From positions 45,120-109,119 of IMG/VR virus record IMGVR_UViG_3300025438_000007: a stretch of DNA of 64,000 nucleotides; one strand, written 5' to 3'. Position numbers and translations under genes: made by a program. Of the stretch, positions 24,823 to 33,011 are shown in pieces (the first letter of the stretch is position 1; every line of letters starts with the position of its first letter). This DNA comes from a virus. A model generated the notes under the pieces. It was not told where the DNA came from. It searched no databases and saw nothing but the letters and a program-made list of their open reading frames with translations.

Positions 24823-25108
24823 AAGTGTAAATGATTACTGTGTCTAGTGTTTCACTCCACCAAGCGTAGTATGATTTGCTTCTTTTTGAGCCGCCTCTAA
24901 ATAGCAAAGAGTCTATAAGAGAATTAACGCTGAGGTTTTTAAATTTCTTCTTCAAAGATTTTATTGATTTAGCAATTTCTTTGTCGTTATCCACTTTTAT
25001 CTCAGAAAGTTCTTTTTTCTGCTCTTTAAAATCTCTTTTAAGCCACGTGACAATTTCAGTTTTAAACTTGTCTTGGTTTATAAGGATTTGCTTAATGGTA
25101 TGATTCAC
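24782..25108 (-). CDS. small basic helical protein (GTG start)
   Basis: A 108-residue Lys-rich protein with a long helical segment (EIVTWLKRDFKEQKKELSEI and onward to residue 60). The first codon is GTG at 25108, 36 bases after the upstream gene's stop. No upstream ATG exists in frame. It overlaps the next gene by 41 bases. Function unknown. Confidence 0.5.
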   Translation of the reverse strand: MNHTIKQILINQDKFKTEIVTWLKRDFKEQKKELSEIKVDNDKEIAKSIKSLKKKFKNLSVNSLIDSLLFRGGSKRSKSYYAWWSETLDTVIIYTYGKKTTNRSISRP

Positions 25109-25144
25109 ACTTAATGATAGTTTTTCAAGGAACTATTTTAAAGC

Positions 25145-25834
25145 TTAAACAGCTGCTGCTCCACCAGCTCCTCCACCTGCAACCGCTCCAGGCGCTTCTC
25201 CAGGAGCAGAGCTTAATCCAGGAACCATTCCTGGCTGTTCTTGGCCAGGAAGCATATCATCGGCAAAGTCTTCTGGGGCTTCCTCGTTTCCAGTAAGTTT
25301 TTGTCTCCATTCTTTTTGCCATTCGTTGTAGAAATTGTAAATCTCAGGGAACAATTCTTTGTTTTCCTGGGTCAGCTCAACCCCTTCTGTTTCAATCCTT
25401 AGCCCATTGGGAATGGAAAACATCCATCGCATATTTCCTTCATTTCCAATTTGAATATATCCAGATGCAGTTACAGCAATCCCTTTTGGGTTTTGCGTGA
25501 ATGACATGCTTTTTCTGTTCTTGCCCTGCTCATCGAATGTGACAGTTGTGTTTGGATATTTTGAAAGCGTCTCGGCAAACTTTCTTTCAAATTCATTTAT
25601 TTCACCAGCATCTATCTGTGGAATTGCTCCCTCAGCTAGGCCATATATTTTGTTGAACCCCGTGTCTTCATAGCCGCCATTAAACAAGATATTTTCAAAT
25701 TCTCTGTCGTCCATCTTTGGAGGCAAATCAGCTTGAGGCTTATTGGCTGCTGCTGCTTTTTCTTGCTTTAGCTTGGATGCTGCTGCTGACCACACCTCTT
25801 TTCTGATTAAATCTTTCAAATCTTCTTTGTTCAT
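25145..25834 (-). CDS. virion-region protein with shared N-terminal helix
   Basis: A 229-residue protein. It begins MNKEDLKDLIRKEVWSAAAS, the amphipathic 'LIRKE' helix found at the start of several proteins here. The centre (residues 40-180) is a folded alpha/beta domain of unknown family (PKGIAVTASGYIQIGNEGNM, WMFSIPNGLRIETEGVEL). The tail is a Pro/Gly/Ala-rich flexible stretch ending AGGGAGGAAAV. It starts one base past the upstream stop. It is probably packaged or structural; function unknown. Confidence 0.65.
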   Translation of the reverse strand: MNKEDLKDLIRKEVWSAAASKLKQEKAAAANKPQADLPPKMDDREFENILFNGGYEDTGFNKIYGLAEGAIPQIDAGEINEFERKFAETLSKYPNTTVTFDEQGKNRKSMSFTQNPKGIAVTASGYIQIGNEGNMRWMFSIPNGLRIETEGVELTQENKELFPEIYNFYNEWQKEWRQKLTGNEEAPEDFADDMLPGQEQPGMVPGLSSAPGEAPGAVAGGGAGGAAAV

Positions 25835-25835
25835 A

Positions 25836-26744
25836 TTAAATCTGGTTTATGAAGAACGCGCTCTTCTCCCATAAATACTTATACTGTAGCACAATCGTCT
25901 TGCGAATCATGTCCTTAACTTCTTTCTTGGACATGTATTCACCTTTTTTTGTTTGTGTTTCAAATTCTTTTTTGACAAACTTTCTAAGCTTGGCCTCTGT
26001 CCACGCATCAACTGATTCGTTTAAGCCGACAGTGCTGTAAGAGCCTTTTTCAAATGGTTGTGGGTCAACGTATCCAACTTCTTTGTTTGACTTGTTTTTT
26101 TGAGATTTTCCTGTTGAATTAAAAATAGATTTTGCTGGCTCAAAGGAAAGAACAAGCTCTTTTAAAAAGTCTTCAATTTCTTTTATGTCAGAAGGCATTA
26201 AAGGTCCGTTATATTGTTTTGGAACCTGTTCTATAAGAATATCCAGAGCCATCTTCAAAGCTGGCTCAAATTGATTCGTTCCTTTATCTGGGTACTCTTC
26301 AATCCAAGCAAGATGAACTCTGGTAATTACACCTTCTTCGTAAAGCTTGTTTGAAAAGTCTTCCTTTTGTTCAGAGTCCCAATCCTCTGTTTCATTCATA
26401 CTAAACGCATCAAGAGTTTGCGCGTCGCCCTGATTGTTAATGGCATACATCTTCTTCCCTGGAGTAGACTTTGCTGCGTCAAACTTTTTCTTACTAGCAG
26501 TAATAACGCTAATAAAGGTGGAGATTAAGCTCTGCATCTCTTCCCTCCTGAGGCCAGATGAAAATTTTAGCTTTAAATCAGGGCCTGACTGAGTAAATAA
26601 TTCTACAGTAGCTTTATACGTTCGTACAAACCACGACTTATCAACACTTAAGTCAACACCAACTTCCTTAGCTATATCCGCAGCAGTTTCATCCCTTGTC
26701 AGATATTTAAAAAGTATCTCTACTGGATATGTTTTATTTTCCAT
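25836..26744 (-). CDS. protein of unknown function in endolysin operon
   Basis: A 302-residue alpha/beta protein. The N-terminal part (YPVEILFKYLTRDETAADIA) and the C-terminal KKEVKDMIRKTIVLQYKYLW helix are the most distinctive stretches. The latter resembles the IRK-type helices that open neighbouring proteins, here placed at the C-terminus. It overlaps the endolysin gene by 11 bases and is followed after one base by the next gene. No family recognised. Confidence 0.6.
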   Translation of the reverse strand: MENKTYPVEILFKYLTRDETAADIAKEVGVDLSVDKSWFVRTYKATVELFTQSGPDLKLKFSSGLRREEMQSLISTFISVITASKKKFDAAKSTPGKKMYAINNQGDAQTLDAFSMNETEDWDSEQKEDFSNKLYEEGVITRVHLAWIEEYPDKGTNQFEPALKMALDILIEQVPKQYNGPLMPSDIKEIEDFLKELVLSFEPAKSIFNSTGKSQKNKSNKEVGYVDPQPFEKGSYSTVGLNESVDAWTEAKLRKFVKKEFETQTKKGEYMSKKEVKDMIRKTIVLQYKYLWEKSAFFINQI

Positions 26745-27645
26745 ACTTTGTTGCTAATCGATTAAGCATCTCTAGAATTCTGTGGTCTGGATACAAGTCA
26801 AGTTTATCTTTTCTAACTGTGGAGTGTGACCAAATTCCAGGAAGAGTTTGTCGAATAACTTCGCTATCATAGTCAAACCAAGAATAGTCAAACTCGTATT
26901 GGATTTCGATATTATATTTCTCAATTAAATGCTCACAAAGTTTTTCTGTGGCATTGATTTGCCCATCAGTAAATGATTGGTAATATTGAAAACCTCTAAA
27001 CCCTCTAGGTAGGCTGTAAACTTCATCTTTAGGTATTACTTTTGTAGAGTAATCTTTTGGCCAAGCGTAGTATTTTCCATCTTTTAACTTTAAGGGCCCA
27101 TAATTGCAGATTTCAATTCCAAATGATGATTTATCTAACCTGCCCTTAGTGCCTTTTATGCCTAAGTGATAGCTCCAGTAGTCTGGATTGAAGCATTCAA
27201 ACACATCACCGTCGCCATCTATGACAAATGGCGTTGCAACTCTAGGCTCATTAGAATCCCAATAATCTATTACGTTTTTCGCACTTGGCCCTCCAGCTGT
27301 AAAATGAAGAAAGATTTGAGTTTTTGACGTAGTTTGCTTGATGTATTGCCCCGTAGACAGTCTGTGACTTTTATCTACTGGCATTGGATATTCTTGTTTT
27401 GAAGCTTCATTAGTCACTGATGGCTTCCATGTTCTTTTTCTTGATGCATGTGCTTTTAAAGCGTCTGCAGTTGACTGACCAACTACACCGTCATTCATCA
27501 ATCCAATTTTCTTTTGAAAAGCTTTTACTGAACGTTGCGTTTTTGCACCATAATCGCCATCTATAACCAAGTCGTAACCTAGAACCGACAGCATTTTTTG
27601 CACTTCTATTACTTTCTGACCTCTATCTCCTACCTTTAAAATCAT
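26734..27645 (-). CDS. endolysin: N-acetylmuramoyl-L-alanine amidase with PG-binding domain
   Basis: A 303-residue enzyme that cleaves the bond between N-acetylmuramic acid and the peptide stem to lyse the host. Residues 1-65 form a PG_binding_1 domain (VGDRGQKVIEVQKMLSVLGY, DGDYGAKTQRSVKAFQK, DGVVGQSTADAL). Residues about 100-290 form an Amidase_2 domain with zinc ligands His114 (FLHFTAGG) and His274 (WSHSTVRKDKLD), plus Tyr/His in WSYHLGIKG. There is no signal peptide, so a holin or spanin is needed. A late-type motif lies at 27666-27673, and three genes follow in overlap. T4-type phages more often use a muramidase. Confidence 0.9.
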   Translation of the reverse strand: MILKVGDRGQKVIEVQKMLSVLGYDLVIDGDYGAKTQRSVKAFQKKIGLMNDGVVGQSTADALKAHASRKRTWKPSVTNEASKQEYPMPVDKSHRLSTGQYIKQTTSKTQIFLHFTAGGPSAKNVIDYWDSNEPRVATPFVIDGDGDVFECFNPDYWSYHLGIKGTKGRLDKSSFGIEICNYGPLKLKDGKYYAWPKDYSTKVIPKDEVYSLPRGFRGFQYYQSFTDGQINATEKLCEHLIEKYNIEIQYEFDYSWFDYDSEVIRQTLPGIWSHSTVRKDKLDLYPDHRILEMLNRLATKYGK

Positions 27646-27665
27646 GCCATTAGTGTTGTTGGTTT

Positions 27666-27673
27666 ATAAATAG
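27666..27673 (-). promoter_or_regulatory. late-promoter-like motif CTATTTAT
   Basis: Minus strand reads CAGCTATTTATAAACC, 20 bases before the ATG of the endolysin gene. It heads the operon to 23495. Confidence 0.6.
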
Positions 27674-27721
27674 CTGGGATATTTATGAATGCGTAGATGT
27701 AACATTTCTTTATTTCCTGCG

Positions 27722-27729
27722 TATATTGT
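27722..27729 (+). promoter_or_regulatory. TATATTGT promoter-like element
   Basis: Plus strand reads GCGTATATTGTAAG, only 5 bases before the ATG at 27735. If it is a -10/-7 element, the mRNA would be leaderless or nearly so. Confidence 0.4.
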
Positions 27730-27734
27730 AAGTG

Positions 27735-28184
27735 ATGGTAAGGAAAATAGTCATAACACCCAATCGTGATAATGAAGTCCAAATGGATTTCACAAAAACC
27801 TTTAAAGCTAAGTCAGGGATTGAGCTTTACGAGCACATTATAGTCAGAGAGGAAAATGGGGCTCAATGTGTGTACACTATCATGAATGAGTCGTGCTTTG
27901 AAATACTTAAAAAAACTTTATTGGAATTCCAAGTAAATGTTCAGCAGGATGTTGACTTCACCGAGAACTTTAAAGAGCTATATAGAAGCGGAAGATTATG
28001 TGAATTTGTTTATAGCAATGACACACTGAGTCCCAGTGATTTCATTTCAGACTTTTATTCCAAGCACATTAAATGCGACGAGGTTCTTGAAAAAATTTAC
28101 ATTGGTGGAATTAACTCTCTTGATAAATTTGACCGACAAATACTTACAAACTTCAACACTTCTGAAGCAAAAAAGTCAGCTTGA
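27735..28184 (+). CDS. protein of unknown function, single-gene plus-strand unit
   Basis: A 149-residue alpha/beta protein (VRKIVITPNRDNEVQMDFTK, YEHIIVREENGAQCVYTIM). No family recognised. A GTG three bases upstream (27732) is in frame, but the ATG is preferred. It has its own TATATTGT element and a perfect terminator overlapping its stop codon, so it is a self-contained unit. It lies between the divergent endolysin operon and IS605-type copy 1. Confidence 0.65.
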   Translation: MVRKIVITPNRDNEVQMDFTKTFKAKSGIELYEHIIVREENGAQCVYTIMNESCFEILKKTLLEFQVNVQQDVDFTENFKELYRSGRLCEFVYSNDTLSPSDFISDFYSKHIKCDEVLEKIYIGGINSLDKFDRQILTNFNTSEAKKSA

Positions 28185-28196
28185 AGCTGACTTTTT
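28170..28196 (+). terminator. rho-independent terminator overlapping a stop codon
   Basis: A palindrome (AAAAAGTCAGCTT-ga-AGCTGACTTTTT) whose loop contains the TGA stop of the gene at 27735-28184. T-tract follows. It is symmetrical, so it may also stop leftward transcription. Confidence 0.85.
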
Positions 28197-28206
28197 GTTA
28201 AATTTG

Positions 28207-28569
28207 TTTTTATAAGACGGAGCGTAAAACCCATTCATCGCGCAGCGTGGATGGGATGAAAGCGACCTTATTCAGCAAATATAACAATTGTTTTTGATAA
28301 AGACTTGATGTTTTTGGTTTAAACGCATATATTTGTTATAACAAACTTCGATAACCAAGAGTTTGTTGTTCTTTGACGTGGTATAAGGTTGCTCTGCAAA
28401 ATCTTGCAGTTTGCATAAAACCAAAAAGTAAAACTGAATTAAAAACATTCACGTCTGGTTGTGGGATGCAGTCGGACGATAATCAAAAACGGGATGAGGC
28501 GTTGCTATTAGGTGAGTCTACGACCCCCGAAGCCCAACCCATCGGCTCTGCCGTGGGTGGGTAGTTCAC
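28207..28569 (+). mobile_element. IS200/IS605-type orphan element (omega-RNA-like), copy 1
   Basis: 363 bases identical to 36431-36793. The left end is TTTTTAT, AAGACGGA, GCGTAAAAC and an imperfect hairpin (28230-28255). The right end has GTCTACGACCCCCGAAGCCC, a hairpin (28533-28561) and TAGTTCAC, the typical right end of tnpB/iscB-bearing IS605 elements. There is no tnpA or tnpB. A 63-codon frame inside (28373-28564) has no credible protein features, though its end may be a tnpB tail relic. A stable hairpin CTGCAA-AATC-TTGCAG lies near 28395. The element likely starts at 28214 after the TTTAT target. Non-autonomous mobility and an omega-RNA product are inferred. Confidence 0.8.
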
Positions 28570-29129
28570 TATACTCCGAAATCGCCTCCCTGGCCACTTC
28601 TCGCTCCAGATACAAAATCTTTAAAGCTAGCCCCACCTTTGGCGGCTTGCCTATTAAATGTGTTAAAGTCCATTGGTTGAGCTAATTGTTGCAGGTCTTT
28701 GTAAAAAATTGCAACATCAGTAATGCCATGTCTTTTAGCGATTTCAGCAGAATCTTGACGAAGCGTTTGTAGCAAGCCTTTCGAAATCTCAACATAATCT
28801 GCTGTGCGAGCCTTATAGGCTTGAGTTAATTGAGCGAGTTCTTGAGATTTTATTTGCTTGTATTCTTTTTTTGCTTTTTCATACTTGCCCATTCCGAAAA
28901 TTTCTTCGATATCTTGCTCTTGAGTTATACCAAGCGTGGCAGCAGTGTGTTCGTCAAGGTTTTGTCCTTTATAAACATCTCGCATTTCCTGCTCTACCTT
29001 TGCAAGCTTGTTTTCAAGAAGCTTTACTTTGCTGTCAGCAGCACTTTCTTGAATCTTATTAAATTTAAGCTTCATCGCTTCCTCTTTAATAAGAGCATTG
29101 AGTTTTTCTTTAGAAATTTTAAGTTTCAT
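28569..29129 (-). CDS. virion-region helical protein with shared N-terminal helix
   Basis: A 186-residue, mostly helical protein. It starts MKLKISKEKLNALIKEEAMK, matching the 'KxxLxxLIxxE' helix at the start of other proteins in this region. Residues 35-70 look like a coiled coil (LLENKLAKVEQEMRDVYKG). The tail is Gly-rich. The last base of its TAG stop is the terminal base of IS605-type copy 1. Before insertion the stop would have been TAA at the same codon, so the product is unchanged. Late-type motif at 29164-29171. Function unknown. Confidence 0.65.
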   Translation of the reverse strand: MKLKISKEKLNALIKEEAMKLKFNKIQESAADSKVKLLENKLAKVEQEMRDVYKGQNLDEHTAATLGITQEQDIEEIFGMGKYEKAKKEYKQIKSQELAQLTQAYKARTADYVEISKGLLQTLRQDSAEIAKRHGITDVAIFYKDLQQLAQPMDFNTFNRQAAKGGASFKDFVSGARSGQGGDFGV

Positions 29130-29163
29130 CGTTGTGTTCCGTTTGGTTGTGTAAGCTGTGCAA

Positions 29164-29171
29164 ATAAATAG
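29164..29171 (-). promoter_or_regulatory. late-promoter-like motif CTATTTAT
   Basis: Minus strand reads CTTCTATTTATTTGC, 34 bases before the ATG at 29129, with an ACACAACC-type leader between. Confidence 0.55.
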
Positions 29172-29185
29172 AAGTAAAAACCCAA

Positions 29186-32100
29186 TTAATCCGCCATTCT
29201 ATTCATTAGTCTTGAAATTATGCTCTCATCTCCTCGTGAGACATCTCGCTTAAAATCTTTGTTGTCCAAAACTTTACTCACAACCTGGTTTTTCTCTTTA
29301 AGTAACTCATAGATGTCGATGTCAATTGAGTCTTCACAAAGAAAAGTCATAATCTGGACGTTATCGTGTGTCGTCGTTGCTCTGTGAATCCTGTCTTCGG
29401 CCTGACCCATGTCTGCAGGTGTCCATGCTTGCCCAATAAAAATTAGTTTATTAGCGGATGTCAACGTGATACCAACACCTGCAGAGCCAAACGTCCCGCC
29501 GAACACATTTATGTTTTTCTTTTCTTGAAAACTGGTGACAGACTCATGCTTTTGGATAGCATTCATTTGCCCTGTGTGCAAAACACATCTATCACCCCAC
29601 AGTTCTTTTATAGCATTTCCCGTGTCGATGTAATCAAAGAATATTACAACTTTGTCTCCAGACTCAATGATGTCGTCAATAAAATCCCTCGCCTTTTCAA
29701 GTTTGAATGTCTCCGTGCATTTTTTTAGTAAGTGAACTTTCGCAAGGAAGCTCATTTCTTTTTCATCTTCTTTTCCTTCCTCGTTAATGAATTTGATTAC
29801 CTCTTTCTCGGCTTTGTTGTATTCTCGCTTGGTTTTTATGTCCATTTCCAACACAACTTCGCTATATGTTTTAGGTGGCAGTTGGGACAAAACATCTTTT
29901 TTGAGTCGCCTTAGATAAAACGGAGATATTCTTTGGTATAGCTCTTCTAAATATGATGCCCCATCGTACTTCCACCCAAAACTATCTTCGAACCCAGCTC
30001 CATAACGCACGCCGAAGTCATGGAAAGAGTTCCACATGTCCTTATCGAGCAAATTGAGAGGCATAAACAGTTCTATCGGCCTAGATTTGATGGCGGTACC
30101 AGAAAGGAGCACTTTCTTGCTTACAGACTCTCTAAATGCCATGTTTATTATTTTTGTCCAATCTGTAGTTCTTTCTTTTATCCTATGAAACTCATCAATG
30201 ATAATCAAATCATAATCGTCAGGGTCCAGAACTTCCCCATCTTTATCAATGATGTATTGGAGACCTTTTATTCTGCTTTTGAAAGAGTTAGTGTTTGCAC
30301 ACTGAGGGCAGTCGTCTGTAATCTTTTTCTTGAGGCTGGTGATTTTGCAGTCGCAGTTTCTATTTCCTCCGCTTGAGAAAAGAGTTCCTGTGCACCTGTG
30401 GTTGTATTCCAGTTTGATAAACGTTTGGATTGATTCAAAGTTTATTATATGGAATAGAGACTCCTCTTTAGTGTTGTTTGTCTTCCCGCTTCTTTTGGTT
30501 GGGTTGTATTTATATACAAACGATTTCTCGTGAGAGAACTTCTCAATCTCCGACTTCCAGTTGAGCTTTAGCGATGCAGGGCATATAACAAGAGTTTTTA
30601 AGTTATGCTTGATTGCGTATGCGAATGCTGGAGCTGTATTGTGAGTTACTATGTAATCGTTCACAACAAATGTGCTATCATCAGAATCAACACTTATACA
30701 TTGTTGAGGGAGCACTCCAATATACTCAATACTCTCTATATATCTAGACGTGTGATTGGTTGCTACTATTTTGTGTTCTTTTATTTTATCGTCAAGATGA
30801 AATGGTGCCCAGTTGAGTTTCACATTTACTCGGTACTCAACCCCTTTTTGTTCATGTGTCCTGTCATAAGAAAACACTTTTGCTATGCCTCCCAATGACT
30901 GTGTTAATTCTTTTACATCTTCCGCCAGTTGTTTTGATACTGTGTGATAGTGAGTTCTACTGTTAGAACAACTCCCATCAGTGTCCATAAGCCCTTTTAA
31001 TAGCTCTGTTCGCTGCTCAGTGGAGCCGTTTCTGTACTCTTGTGGAATAAATTTGTAATGGGATTTCACATTTAATTTCAAGCGTCTTATCTCGTCGGTG
31101 TATCTGTTTTTTTGTCCTAAAGTATCTGATATTGAGTATCTACTGCAAGAGTGTTGAGTGGACTCAGATTTTTTTATTTTAGCCATCTTCATCCCAGGTA
31201 ATAAATTCGACTCAATTAAACTGGCTGTTGATTCTTGGAAATCAGGTATAGACATCGTAGGGGTGGGCGATGAAATAGCTCCATCTCCGATTAAAGAGCC
31301 TAAAATAAAAGGATGAATCACATATTTCTTCTCAGGGAAATTCGCTGGCTGGATAGTCGGGATTTCCCATTTCAAAACAGGCTTTCTACCGCTGTCAATT
31401 CTTTTTTTATTTGTCTTATACGATAGTCCAGATTTTATTAACTCAGCAATAGACTTAACTGTCCACCCTATGCCTTTTTGTCTTCTGTTAGCATCTCTTA
31501 CTGTCCATAAATGCTCTTCGCAACATTTTACTTTTGAGCCGTCGTTAAAGGTGACTTCGTATGCATCAAGAAGCCCTTGAGGATATACTCCAGTGACTTT
31601 GTGAAATTCGCCATCAGAACCTAACACACTTGAGTCGAGTGATATATCACCCATTCGTATCCATCCTTTATCGGTGCAAATAGGGGTTTCTAAAAACAAA
31701 CTCTTACCAACACCAGGTTCATCGCCAAGCATAATTACGCCTTCGTTGATTTCCATGAATTTAACTGCCTGCTTTTGGTAGTCATACGGCTCTATCTTCA
31801 TAAAACTGTAATCTTCATCGTCAACTTGTATGCTGTCTGCCTTTGCTTTTAAGGCTTCTCGGATTCTGTTTTGGCGTTCCAAATAAAGCTGTCGAAGTTG
31901 CCCCATTTCTGCTTTAGTGAAATTGTCTAAAGCAAATGGATAACTATTGTCCAGGAGGAATGAGATGACATTTCCCATCTGGACCTCTCTAACTTGAGTG
32001 ACCCACTGAGCTTTTACGGTTCCATCTAATTGCAGCACTTCCTCTTTGAACAGCTTCTTGTGCTCGCGAGGGAATGATTTGATATAAGATTGAAGTCGTT

Positions 32101-32203
32101 TGTCGAATTCGAAAGTCAGGTTGTAATTAGTCCTGAGCTTTTTTATATTCACCGTCGGCCTGTAGCTGGCTTTCTTTTTTGGCTTTCCTTTTTCTTTGCT
32201 CAT
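29186..32203 (-). CDS. SNF2-family DNA helicase/translocase interrupted by an intein
   Basis: A 1005-residue precursor, about 650 residues after splicing. The N-terminus (1-140) is phage-specific. The motor starts with YDYQKQAVKFM and Walker A, split by an intein: ...DEPGVGK167 / T523APAFAYA restores GVGKT. Motif Ia/II follows as LVICPASLKLNW and DLIIIDEFHRIK, then LLSGTAIKSRP, and a C-lobe with VVIFFDYIDTG, GSAGVGITLTSANKLIFI and AEDRIHRATT (motif VI). A Cys4-type insert (CTGTLF...CDC...CPQC) lies between motifs. SNF2/UvsW-type motors remodel forks or branched DNA. The start overlaps the upstream gene by 77 bases. Helicase role is from family knowledge. Confidence 0.9.
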   Translation of the reverse strand: MSKEKGKPKKKASYRPTVNIKKLRTNYNLTFEFDKRLQSYIKSFPREHKKLFKEEVLQLDGTVKAQWVTQVREVQMGNVISFLLDNSYPFALDNFTKAEMGQLRQLYLERQNRIREALKAKADSIQVDDEDYSFMKIEPYDYQKQAVKFMEINEGVIMLGDEPGVGKSLFLETPICTDKGWIRMGDISLDSSVLGSDGEFHKVTGVYPQGLLDAYEVTFNDGSKVKCCEEHLWTVRDANRRQKGIGWTVKSIAELIKSGLSYKTNKKRIDSGRKPVLKWEIPTIQPANFPEKKYVIHPFILGSLIGDGAISSPTPTMSIPDFQESTASLIESNLLPGMKMAKIKKSESTQHSCSRYSISDTLGQKNRYTDEIRRLKLNVKSHYKFIPQEYRNGSTEQRTELLKGLMDTDGSCSNSRTHYHTVSKQLAEDVKELTQSLGGIAKVFSYDRTHEQKGVEYRVNVKLNWAPFHLDDKIKEHKIVATNHTSRYIESIEYIGVLPQQCISVDSDDSTFVVNDYIVTHNTAPAFAYAIKHNLKTLVICPASLKLNWKSEIEKFSHEKSFVYKYNPTKRSGKTNNTKEESLFHIINFESIQTFIKLEYNHRCTGTLFSSGGNRNCDCKITSLKKKITDDCPQCANTNSFKSRIKGLQYIIDKDGEVLDPDDYDLIIIDEFHRIKERTTDWTKIINMAFRESVSKKVLLSGTAIKSRPIELFMPLNLLDKDMWNSFHDFGVRYGAGFEDSFGWKYDGASYLEELYQRISPFYLRRLKKDVLSQLPPKTYSEVVLEMDIKTKREYNKAEKEVIKFINEEGKEDEKEMSFLAKVHLLKKCTETFKLEKARDFIDDIIESGDKVVIFFDYIDTGNAIKELWGDRCVLHTGQMNAIQKHESVTSFQEKKNINVFGGTFGSAGVGITLTSANKLIFIGQAWTPADMGQAEDRIHRATTTHDNVQIMTFLCEDSIDIDIYELLKEKNQVVSKVLDNKDFKRDVSRGDESIISRLMNRMAD
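30638..31702 (-). mobile_element. intein with LAGLIDADG homing endonuclease, inside Walker A
   Basis: A 355-residue intein, residues Ser168 to Asn522 of the precursor. It begins SLFLETPICTDKGWIRMGDI (splicing block A with Ser as residue 1) and has CCEEHLWTV (block B). It ends in DSTFVVNDYIVTHN followed by Thr523 (block G HN/T). Two LAGLIDADG motifs (LGSLIGDGAI at 301-310 and LLKGLMDTDG at 401-410) with intact acidic residues indicate a complete homing endonuclease. All splicing residues are present, so it is expected to be active. Insertion is exactly between GK and T of the P-loop. Confidence 0.92.
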
Positions 32204-32600
32204 TTAACTCCTTTTGCTTTATCATGGCGTCTTTCAATCTGCCTACTCTCTCAGTAGGGTTAGAATTAGCTTTTTTTAAATTGTCGATTCTAGCTTTATA
32301 TCGCTTATCGGCATTGTCCATTCGTTCTTTTTCTTTCTCTAACTTTTTTTCCAAACAGCTTGGGACAGACTCTTTACCTCTAAGTTCTAAACTCATTTTT
32401 TGACGCATAAAGTCAGCCAGAAACTTTAATTCCATTGACTGCTTACGCAAGTGCTTCTTAGAAGCCTTTTTTCCTAAAAGGCCTTTTTCCGCATGAGCTT
32501 CCATAGACATGAGGGTTTCAAGGAGTTCATAAAAGATGTCTAGCTCACTGAACTCCTTCATCCTCTCCAGCTCCGCTAGAGTCCAGGTCGGTTCTTTCAT
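32127..32600 (-). CDS. coiled-coil protein of unknown function
   Basis: A 157-residue, strongly charged, helical protein with heptad-like stretches over residues 80-150 (CLEKKLEKEKERMDNADKRY, KDAMIKQKELNEQRKRKAKK). The last 77 bases overlap the start of the helicase gene in another frame. It overlaps the upstream gene by 56 bases. Such long overlaps make one of the starts uncertain, though no better ATG is available. Possibly a helicase partner, from linkage only. Confidence 0.55.
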   Translation of the reverse strand: MKEPTWTLAELERMKEFSELDIFYELLETLMSMEAHAEKGLLGKKASKKHLRKQSMELKFLADFMRQKMSLELRGKESVPSCLEKKLEKEKERMDNADKRYKARIDNLKKANSNPTERVGRLKDAMIKQKELNEQRKRKAKKESQLQADGEYKKAQD

Positions 32601-32976
32601 ACAGTTTTGATATTGATTGTAAGTCGTCGCCAGTTAATTCTCTAATAGCTGCTTGTTGTTCGTGATGACGCTCACGGATTACATCAGACACAGTCTTCCC
32701 GTCTTTGGAGGCCTGGAAAAGGTCTACTGCGAAACGGTCGTCTGTATATAGGTCTTTGTCGATTCGATAGAACACTTTAGCTGTCATGGTCGGCAGCTTG
32801 GCCCCTTCTTTCTCCTCTAGTTTAGTATAGCAAAAGCCAACCAAGTCCTCCTCGTTCTTGAGTTGGGTTAAGGGCTGGCTTATTGGTGTTAGTACACGAG
32901 CGGTTGAATCTCCGTCTATCGCTTGCAGCTCTTTACGGATGTATTTCTCTATGTCTTTTGAATTATAATATGGCAT
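32545..32976 (-). CDS. protein of unknown function in DNA-metabolism operon
   Basis: A 143-residue alpha/beta protein. It starts MPYYNSKDIEKYIRKELQAI, a helix like the IRKE-type starts elsewhere. The middle has strand-like segments (AKVFYRIDKDLYTDDRFAVD), and the C-terminus is acidic. No family recognised. It is the second gene of the leftward run 33608 to 29186. Confidence 0.6.
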   Translation of the reverse strand: MPYYNSKDIEKYIRKELQAIDGDSTARVLTPISQPLTQLKNEEDLVGFCYTKLEEKEGAKLPTMTAKVFYRIDKDLYTDDRFAVDLFQASKDGKTVSDVIRERHHEQQAAIRELTGDDLQSISKLYERTDLDSSGAGEDEGVQ

Positions 32977-33011
32977 AGAGAATAATGAACAATTATTCTC
33001 GAAAAATCAAA

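Noticed and set aside
28373-28564. 63-codon frame inside IS605-type copy 1 (also at 36597-36788)
   Set aside because: Composition and lack of any domain suggest it is not a gene. It overlaps the structured right end. Its C-terminal part might be a tnpB tail relic, but that cannot be shown by eye.
28207-28569. CRISPR array or attachment-site repeat
   Set aside because: The two 363-bp copies have hairpin ends and IS605-type boxes, and there are no short regularly spaced repeats, so a mobile-element reading fits much better.
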